A DNA stretch of 64,000 bases from Flaccisagitta enflata (lineage: Eukaryota > Chaetognatha > Sagittoidea > Aphragmophora), in contig OZ231126.1 of the NCBI GenBank assembly GCA_965153355.1, positions 82,336,001-82,400,000 of the forward strand. The letters run 5' to 3'. The position numbers were made by a program, and so were the translations under genes. Within the stretch, counting starts at the first letter, position 1. Each line of letters opens with the position of its first letter. This document shows, one piece after another, positions 23,645 through 64,000 of this stretch. The notes under the pieces are model-generated. The model made no database searches. It was not told where the DNA came from and worked only from the letters and a program-made list of their open reading frames with translations.

Positions 23645-24389
23645 CTGATAGCGTGGGCCACTGTCACAGTGATTGGTGAAGATTGAGGTGTTAGAATTAA
23701 TGATGACAAATTTGCTAAAAGCTATCATGCCGATTTTCGTTACATTGTATTTCGCATGAATTATTATTGCTTTTCTTTTCTCCACTGCACCCATACCTCA
23801 TATCTGTTGTGCATCTAACCTCGAAAAGCGGACAGACAGACGTATACAGACAACTTCGCTTGGTCGCTCGCAGAGATATATCTCGCACACCTCTTGTTTC
23901 CAAGAAAATGTTTCTCTTGTCGATGTGTAGATGCTTCAGAACCGATCAGTCATTGGCGCCTTACCATTGGCGCTCCGCTTCGTCCGCTCTTAATGTACCT
24001 CTTCTTTATTTTGTGTGTGTGTGCATTATGTGGAAGAAAAGAAGTAACATGTTCCAAGCGAGTCGCTTAATGATTTCTATTTTGATTTCTAGCTTTGGGG
24101 GTTTAAACCCAACCTGATCTGTCTTTTAGTATGACTTTGTGTCTTTTGTCTATTCCATGATTCTGGAGTTTCGACAGGTAAGGTCTAACCATTGCGTTTT
24201 AAAGTGACTCAGACCAGGGCTCTCTTCATATGCTCTTTGGAGAAAAAGCATGTTTCGCGTAAAAGGCGTTCGTTAGGCCGTCGGCATCGCCATCAGGCGC
24301 CTCGTGCGGCGACGAAATGGAAAACAGCGGCCCTTAAACTGACTACTGGAATATATGTCCTTTTCTAAATATTGCTGAGTCGTTTGTAT
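23645..24389. other. intergenic region between TPR/J gene and membralin
   Basis: The 745 bp between the TPR/J stop codon and the membralin ATG must hold the 3' UTR of one gene and the 5' UTR and promoter of the other. I see no clear TATA box or AATAAA close to the stop codon. Confidence 0.5.
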
Positions 24390-57165
<32,776 letters not shown>

Positions 57166-57517
57166 TAGTTGACTTAGTTTGGCGAGTTGTTGGGCATATT
57201 TTGGATAATAATGTGAAATTGGTGGTTGTGCGCCTGTGCTATGGGTTCTGTGGCATCGGTTGTCGGACATGTGATTGTTCCGCTCAAGATATCGTAGCCT
57301 ACCTATCACAGTGGGCCTTAACTGGGTATGAGTTTAAAAAAATCCCCAATGTTAGTGACTTGTATGAGTAGGTACAATTTATAGTGGAGAATTTATGTAA
57401 ACCCTTAAAAAAGAATTTCCCTTGAAAATTTTTGCAAAAATCGTAAGGAGTATCAATTTTTGTATATATTTACATATAGATCTCAAGGATATATCAGTTT
57501 AAGAACTCTTACTCAAG

Positions 57518-57694
57518 ATTCACATTCCTGGTGAAATTTCCAATCATTTGATAGGTCACACTATAAGATTTTCATTTTCTATGCCACGGTTACAAAGAAA
57601 GCAACGGTGGCCTAAAATATGAAAATCTTATTTTTTCATGAAAGTTTATAGTGTGACCTATCAAATGATTGGAAATTTCACCAGGAATGTGAAT
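57518..57694. repeat. short inverted-repeat (MITE-like) element
   Basis: ATTCACATTCCTGGTGAAAT with its inverse ATTTCACCAGGAATGTGAAT; the arms are about 70 bp with GGTCACACTATAA pairing inside. Confidence 0.8.
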
Positions 57695-57789
57695 CGTGTC
57701 AGAATTATGAAATAGGGGAAATAGGGGAAGGGTAGTAAAGGTTCACCAATGTTGTTCAAACTTGTTGTGAAGGTTTATTGCATCAATTA

Positions 57790-58201
57790 CACACGCACGT
57801 TGAATACAACGTGAAGATTACGGAAAAGGTATAGCACCCCCCCTTGCAACTCATGTTGCCATAGCCACATGGTCGTGTATGGTATCATTCAATAGGTTAT
57901 ATCAATACAATTTACGCAATCGAGGCGAATTTCGAATTTCGCCTCCGTTCAAGAGATATTCGCTCCAAAAGGCAGATTTTTTGACTTTCAAGGGGGTGTC
58001 CAACGCCAATGTTTGGGGAAGAATTTCTCAACAGGGGGAGCGAAATTAAAAAATTGCCTCGGTGGTGTAAATTGTATTGTAACAAGCTGCAGAATGATGC
58101 CCCATACGACCCCGTGGAAGTTTTGTCATAAGCTGTAGGTAGGGGTGCTAACCGATTTTTACGGTTTTTGTAATCTTCACGTTGTATTACGCGTTGAAGT
58201 G
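57790..58201. mobile_element. MITE with TA target duplication in a hairpin-B unit
   Basis: Arms AATACAACGTGAAGATTAC / GTAATCTTCACGTTGTATT, flanked by TA (57788-57789, 58202-58203). The uninterrupted host sequence GCATCAATTAAAGCTCCCC occurs at about 34570-34592 and 34748, fixing the insertion point. Confidence 0.85.
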
Positions 58202-58789
58202 TAAAGCTCCCCTGCAAGATTTCAGATAATTCTGAGTATTGGTTTAGAAGATATTAGGGTATTTTGCTAGTAATATTGATTCCTAGATGTAGAATCGAGA
58301 TAAATGATGCGAGTGTCTAGCATGAGCTGGCGTCATCAGCTGTGGACTAGCCGGAGGTTTCCTCCCCTATACACCTCCTTTGATAAGGCTAGCGGGGACA
58401 TTCTGACCGATGCTGTCAGAATTGCCAATGCTCAATAAGCAGAACGCTACACTGGACTTGGGCAATTTACATAGGGGAAGGGTAGTAAAGGTTAGCCAAT
58501 GTTGTTCAAACTTGTTGTGAAGATTCATTGCATCAATTAAAGCTCCCCTGCAAGATTTCAGTAAATTCTGAGTATTGGTTAAGAAAATATAAGTGTATTT
58601 ATGATGTATCTAGTAACATTATTTCCTGGACTTCAGAATTTTTTTTTTTTTTTTTTTTGAAAAAAATTTGGTAAAAGTTCGTAATCCAAGTCTCCTATTG
58701 ATTTACTATGTAATTGGCCACCTTTGTAGCCATCTCCCACCCGTCAGCAAGAGATGGCCTGAAAATGAGGGGTGGCTGGATGAAAGATA

Positions 58790-59015
58790 GGGGTGGCTTT
58801 GGTCATTGAAGGGGTGGCCAAAGATGGGGATGGCAAAAGGGGTGGCTAGATGGGTGGCTAGAGGGGTGGCTAGATGGGTGGCTAATAGGGTGGCTAATAG
58901 GGTGGCTAATAGGGTGGCCAATGGGGTGGGAGGTGGCCAATGGGGTGGGAGGTGGCCAATGGGGTGGGAGGTGGCCAATAGGGTGGGAGGTGGCCAATGG
59001 GGTGGGAGGTGGCCT
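58790..59015 (+). repeat. GGTGGC-based minisatellite
   Basis: GGTGGCTAGATG units then GGTGGCCAATGGGGTGGGA units (about five copies), followed by a (TTCATTCATTCG)n tract to 59110. Preceded by a poly-T/A tract as in the other minisatellite-bearing units. Confidence 0.85.
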
Positions 59016-59162
59016 ATCATTACTCAGCTAGTTCAGTCCTTCATTCATTTGTTCATTCATTCATACGTTCATTCATTCGTTCATTCATTCTTTCGTTCAT
59101 TCATCTGTTCTTTATCTGTGAGGCGTTCGTAATAATTTTGTGATATGCATTAAAGTTTTCAG

Positions 59163-59294
59163 AAGGACCAACCGTCTGTCCAATATGTCGCTTCACCTCT
59201 CGTGCTCCTTGGTGATACGGACAACAACGACGACGCAGATCCTCCAATTCTCTTTCCTTCAACCGACAACGAAGATTACCGCCGGCGAGTTTGA
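59163..59294 (+). CDS. possible membralin terminal exon
   Basis: The acceptor GTTTTCAG to 59162 is followed by an open frame KDQPSVQYVASPLVLLGDTD...EDYRRRV and TGA at 59292-59294, of coding-like composition. The phase does not match the exon 12 donor (which needs two bases first and then reads to a stop within 17 codons), so this is tentative: either a missing small exon, an indel, or chance. Confidence 0.3.
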   Translation, partial: KDQPSVQYVASPLVLLGDTDNNDDADPPILFPSTDNEDYRRRV

Positions 59295-60417
59295 GGCTGA
59301 TTTTGCGTCATACCACCTTACTCAAATTATTATATTCTTAGTTGCACTTTCCCTTTGTTTTATCGTTCCGTGCAGATTAAGCTCTGTCATATTATAGTAC
59401 GCTTTGTCATTGGTCATTACGTTGCATGGTCGTAGATCTGTCATCGTTCTGTGATCTGTCTCGAGATTGGTTGTCGCTAATTCCCGTGTAATTAGTCTTT
59501 TAAAAGCGATGTCGCGCTCTGGCATTTCAAAGTTGGAAAGGGTTGTGCAGTAGGTAAGTGTCATTGCTTTAGTCCTTGAGTTAATCGCGTAATCCTTCAG
59601 TTATATCGTGTATCCTTAGGTCGCCAATTGGCTAATGTCTAATGGTTTTAACCCTCACTATTTACAGCTTTTGACGTGTCCCCTCGTGCCTTATCGTGTC
59701 ACTCGTCTTTTATCATGTCATTTGATCGTGTCATCATGGCATTAATGATTGTCATCTCACCATGGACTTGGTCATTTTATTCGTATCGTGACGCCTAGCT
59801 ACGCTGAAATAGTCAAAAGCTGCGAACAACTTCCATCAAGTTACGTCAACGAGGGGACCCAGTCAAGTCACCAACGCACCCAGCTTCCTTATCGATAAAC
59901 CACCGTCGATGTCAACCCGTTCATTTCCTCATCCTTATCGTTCCGGCGCTCATTGCAATTTGAGACGCCGTCATCTCCGGTCGGAAAACCCCACCGGCAA
60001 ATGAGGACTCATCGTTCATCCCCATCGCCGATTCCTATCCCTCAAGTTAAGTCTCTTCCTGAAAGTTGACATCGTTCTATTGCTAACTTATTCACCGTCC
60101 TCTTTCTCTCTTTCTCCAGTTCGTCATCTTTCTCTCTTTCTGAAAAGTTATCGTCGTTCTTTCTCTTAATCTTACTCGACTTTTCTCCCTCAGTTTGAAC
60201 CTCGCTCTTTTGTTCTGTCTCTTTCTCTTTCTTTCCCTCAATCAGTTTTAAACGTCGGCAAACCTCCGCCTTTGTCAACGGTCATTGAAATAGTGGCCAA
60301 TTCGTGTCCCAATCAAGTTGTGGTGGTCACTCATTTGATCGCCGCCTCTCCATCGTTATCTCGTGGTGGTTCGATGAGCCGCCGATCGTCCATTCATGGT
60401 TTCTCCTTATCGGTTCA

Positions 60418-62110
60418 ATGACGCGGAGAGACTGGACTGAGAAACTCCGCCAATTTAAAGAGATAAGTTTGAAGTTTGATACGTTTCTACAAGGCCTGGA
60501 AAATCTGGATGATGATCTTACTGTAGTGGGTAATTTATTTAACTCATTGCTCTCTGATCTGCTATCGAATCTTAATCTGTTTAACCCAGAGGATAGAGCC
60601 ATCATTGAAAACGCGAAAAACGTACGTATATCCCGCAAATCCGTCGTCGTATATCAAGGGCGAGAGAAATAGCTAATTCCCGATTGCGCTCTGAATCATG
60701 TTCCACTCTTCCCTCAAGTACAGAATCTTCTTTCGCCTCCACGTCCAAAACCTCCGGAAATATGGGCGATCCGGCTGCAGCGGCTGCCGAACTGGCTGCA
60801 ACTCAAGAGAAAAAGATGGCCCGAGTTTTACAGTTGAAGCTCGACATCGAAGCGGCGTGACAAAAGGCAGTCATGGTCAAACTTGAATCTCAAGAGAAGC
60901 AAGCAGCAATCAATGAAGGTCTTGCATCCAGTCTTGCCGAAGTCATCGTCATCGAGGATGATGACAATCCTGCTCGATCATCGCCGTCCTCCTCCGCCTC
61001 CCCTTCTTCCTCCTCCGTCGGAGATCTCTCTCAAATCCTCGGCGGGCAACATGTCAAGTGTTCATCCCCGTCGGAAGAGGACAAATTCAAAAGCGGATTT
61101 CAAAGCTACTTGAAATTTATGGTAAAAATTTGGTAGCGAGGTAATAAATATTCAAGGTATTTCAGATGCAGACAAATGTGTACAGTTGCAAGAACCAAGG
61201 GAGAGGCGAAAAGGATAGTTGAAAACTTCATCTATCTTGATGATAAATCAGCGGCTCTTACTCAGGCCTTAGATGAGCTTAATTTCTTTTTCGGCAAAAG
61301 AGTGGGAAGCCCCCAAGCCAGTTTGACTAAGATAACAGAGGGAAAGGAAGTATCGTCCACCTCTACAGAGAGTATCAAGGAATTACTACAAGAAGTTCAG
61401 TCAATGGTTTCATTTGCTCATGCCTCAAAGGACGATTCATTTCTCAGTTTAGATGCCACCGTTCTATCTATCGTTAAAAAGCGTTTCAATCACGCCACGA
61501 AACGCGACTTTTCAAAAGCCTCAAACAAGGCAGAGGATAGGGGGAAAAGATTGACATTCATTTCCTCATTAAATTCCTCTAAGAGCTTTTCTCTACTCTT
61601 AACGGAACGTACGGCATGTCCGCGCTCCTTGATTCTAAACCCGCATCCTCATCCATTTCCTCCTCTTCCTCCCCTTCCTCATCGAGCCCGAGATTTCAGG
61701 TTAAAACAAATTCGGCGTTCTCAGGCAAGACGGAGCCTGCTTCAAAGGTTAACGCCGCGGCGGTGGAGGCACAAGGAACCATCCCTACCCATCGGTTACA
61801 ACAGCCAGTGCCGCAACAACAGCAAGTGCTGCAGCAACAACAGCCAATCAATCAGCAAGCCCCTGCATTGGCCCCGACCGCTCTCCAGTTTCAGTGTCAA
61901 AACTCCCAGTTAAGTGCTGTATGTATTTACTGTTCTGACGCGCATTTCTTGGATGGATGTCCGCGATTTAGTCAATTTAGTTTGCCTGAGAAGAAAGATT
62001 TCATTTTCAAGCAAAGGTTATGTTTTAAATGCTTTGGCCGTGGCCATCATGTTGGTCAATGCCCTGAGCAGATTCAATGTCTTATTTGTTCACGTACGTT
62101 TATAAAGTAA
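60418..62110 (+). pseudogene. gag: second BEL/Pao gag remnant
   Basis: It starts at ATG 60418 (WTEKLRQFKEISLKFDTFL, a BEL-type Gag N-terminal helix region). It changes frame near 60660, has an in-frame TGA at about 60858, changes frame again near 61150 and 61616, and ends with a knuckle region: CIYCSDAHFLDGCPRF, QRLCFKCFGRGHHVGQCPEQ and CLICSRTF. No pol follows and no LTRs are evident. It is only distantly similar to the gag at 45447 and comes from another lineage. Confidence 0.7.
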
Positions 62111-62162
62111 GAACACTGAGGCTCATTTTTGAAATCTATTTCCTTATAAAACGAAAAGCGTG

Positions 62163-62960
62163 TAATCCCTCAGTCGTCCTTTGTCGTCTGTCTCATCCCT
62201 TACTTAGTCCTCTGATTTACCAACCATTAGTTTCGTTGTACCTCATGAGATCGTCTCCTATTATTGGCTATCGCTAGTTGCATTGTATTTGCAAATCCTT
62301 TATATTTGTTCGCTCACGTTGTCGCTTTGTAGTCACTTCAACCCTCGTCCAGGGGCAATGGTAAATGAATTTTCATTATGCATTACAGATTTAGTTGCAT
62401 TTGAGTTCGATTTGAATTGTATTTAAGTAATGTCAGTTGTGTTTGAATCGTATTCAAGTTAGCCGTTTTAACTTATATTTGTCCCTCGCTTTGTCTTTTT
62501 ATCGTTCAGCATCAACGGTGTTTTACGGTTGCAAATACAAGCAAGCCACTCCCCGTCGCTCATTCCCCACTTCATTTTGTATTTTGTATCAATCAAGAAC
62601 GTCCACCCTTACGCTTTGTTACTAGCGGCTTCTCTGCCGCTTCGCACCAGCCGCCGCCACTTCGTGTTGGTTGTCACTTTGGCTTTCCAATACCCTTTGC
62701 CAAGGTCGCCGATGCCGTGGTCGCCAATCCCTTTCGCCAATGTTGCGATCGATAATCCCTCAGTCGTTCCTCGCCGTCTGTATCATCCCTTTGTCCTCTG
62801 ATTTGGAAAACTGTTAGTTGTTTTGTATACCTCATAAATTTGTGTCCAAGTTGCATTGTATTTGCAAGTCCTCTATATTCGTTCGCTCACGTTGTTGCTT
62901 AGTACTCGTCATCAACCCTCGTTCAGGTACAGTGGTAAATAGATTGTCATTACATTTGTT
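62163..62960 (+). repeat. pair of ~210-bp direct repeats (62163-62375 and 62753-62960)
   Basis: Both copies start TAATCCCTCAGTCGT and share GTTGCATTGTATTTGCAA, TTCGCTCACGTTG and TCAACCCTCGT(C/T)CAGG. They are imperfect, about 590 bp apart, and directly downstream of the gag remnant, so they may be LTR-derived. Confidence 0.6.
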
Positions 62961-63122
62961 TAGGTTAAAGGTCGGTTTAGGGTGGGGTTTGGGTCGAGTT
63001 AAGGATTGGATTAGGATCTGGTTAGGGTAAGGTTTGAAATAAGGTGAGGTAAGAGAGAGTGAGATTAGGGGTAAGCTATGTGGGGTGACCCGGAACTGTC
63101 CTAAGTCACGCCAGAAGAGTAC

Positions 63123-64000
63123 AAGGCTAACGCCGCCGCCGCCGCTTTCGCGTCTTCTCCCACAACCACCACCAAATCTTCCTCCAACGCCGCCGTCGCC
63201 GTAATCGAAAACATAGTTTTCCCGGTCAACTAAACGAAAGTGATCCGCGTAGTCACCGCAAAACCAGATGTGACTCCGTCAAACGATTCCAACGACGACG
63301 GCGACACCAGCGCCGCTGTTGGTGACATCGATGATGGATGGATGGTGGTGGATGAAGTAGGTGTTGGTGATGATGATATTGGCGACGCTGAGGATGACGT
63401 TAACGATGTTGTTGCCAGCAACCGAGTTGTTGTTGCCACCACCACCATCAACGACGACGACGGTAATTCCGGTCGCTTCCAACGACAGTGATTCTGACGC
63501 CGCCACCGCCACAGTCGCTTCCAACGACAACGATTCCGACGCCGCCATCGCCACAGTTGCTTCCAACGAAAATTCCGACGCCCCCGCCGCCGCGGTCACT
63601 TCCAACAACGACGCCGATGTTTCTGGCACCGCCACTGCCGCGACTGCTTCCTGCAACAACAGCAACTCCACCGCCTTGGAAAAGGAAGAAAAGGGTGATA
63701 CTGTTACCTCCGCGGCGGATGAGGAGTTGAAAGATGGTGGTGAGGCCGCCGCCACCAACGCCGCGGAGGAGGAATCCAAAAAATGATGATGACGCCACCA
63801 ACGCCGCAGATGAGGAATCGATGGATGATGCTGAGACTACCACCGAAGGTAAATCCAACGCCGCTGATGGAAACGACAACGGCGATGACATTCACGTGGT
63901 CGAGCAAACGCAAACGCGGAAATCGAAAGAATCATTGCATCACTTCTCCCGTCGCTATCATCACGCGGAATCTTCTCGGCGTTGGGCCCATCGCCACCGC
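63123..64000 (+). pseudogene. coding-like acidic low-complexity sequence, interrupted, runs off window
   Basis: GC-rich codons read KANAAAAAFASSPTTTTK to a TAA at 63231-63233, then in the same frame an Asp-rich stretch (SNDSNDDGDTSAAVGDIDDG) to TGA 63489-63491. The next frame (from about 63460) holds four tandem 39-45-bp units (VASNDSDSDAATAT-like) to TGA 63784-63786. A shift at A6 (63778-63783) leads into a third frame that stays open to the end of the window (ADEESMDDAETTTEG ... HHFSRRYHHAESSRRW). It could be an exon of a disordered acidic protein with assembly indels, or a decayed gene. No domain recognised. Confidence 0.4.

Overview
This is animal (metazoan) nuclear DNA, most likely from an invertebrate with an intron-rich, repeat-laden genome. 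Coding exons are short and GC-rich, have GT/AG borders with matching phases, and sit in long AT-rich introns full of minisatellites, inverted-repeat (MITE-like) elements and a BEL/Pao LTR retrotransposon. I cannot name the species. All host genes read on the + strand.

Layout. (1) 1-2923: the 3' part of a C2H2/C2HC zinc-finger gene (five exons, 5' end outside the window). (2) 6064-23644: a four-exon gene whose product joins TPR-like helices to a C-terminal J-domain carrying an HPD motif; its introns hold T-rich/A-rich satellites, a 1.3-kb hairpin-ended element and four successive units of one repeat family, each with its own 19-bp minisatellite. (3) 24390 to about 57165 (perhaps 59294): membralin (TMEM259 family), an ER multispanning protein; twelve exons were reconstructed by phase and homology. 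Its introns contain a 2.1-kb GC-rich 18-bp minisatellite, a MITE nested in a foldback element, a second copy of the hairpin-ended element, and the BEL/Pao element. (4) 44703-54619: a BEL/Pao element with 5-bp target duplication CCGTG, gag, pol, an additional non-env third ORF, and a 3' LTR lacking most of its internal sequence. (5) 60.3-62.1 kb: remains of a second BEL/Pao gag. (6) 63.1-64.0 kb: coding-like acidic low-complexity sequence running off the window.

Most notable: the BEL/Pao gag ends in TGA CTAG, the known strong readthrough context, with pol open in the same frame; a GC-rich third ORF of unknown function; and several repeat families built on one plan (short terminal hairpin, then CTAT-like bases, then a GTC-rich simple repeat, then a 'TGAAACTTGG'-like motif), with compensatory base changes in hairpin stems between copies. 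Several insertions have an unoccupied homologous site elsewhere in the same window, which fixes their borders.

Limits: exon structures were inferred by eye from splice signals, phase and protein sense. Repeat borders are approximate unless a target duplication is stated. Several frame breaks in the retroelements and at 63 kb fall at or near homopolymers, so assembly errors cannot be excluded.
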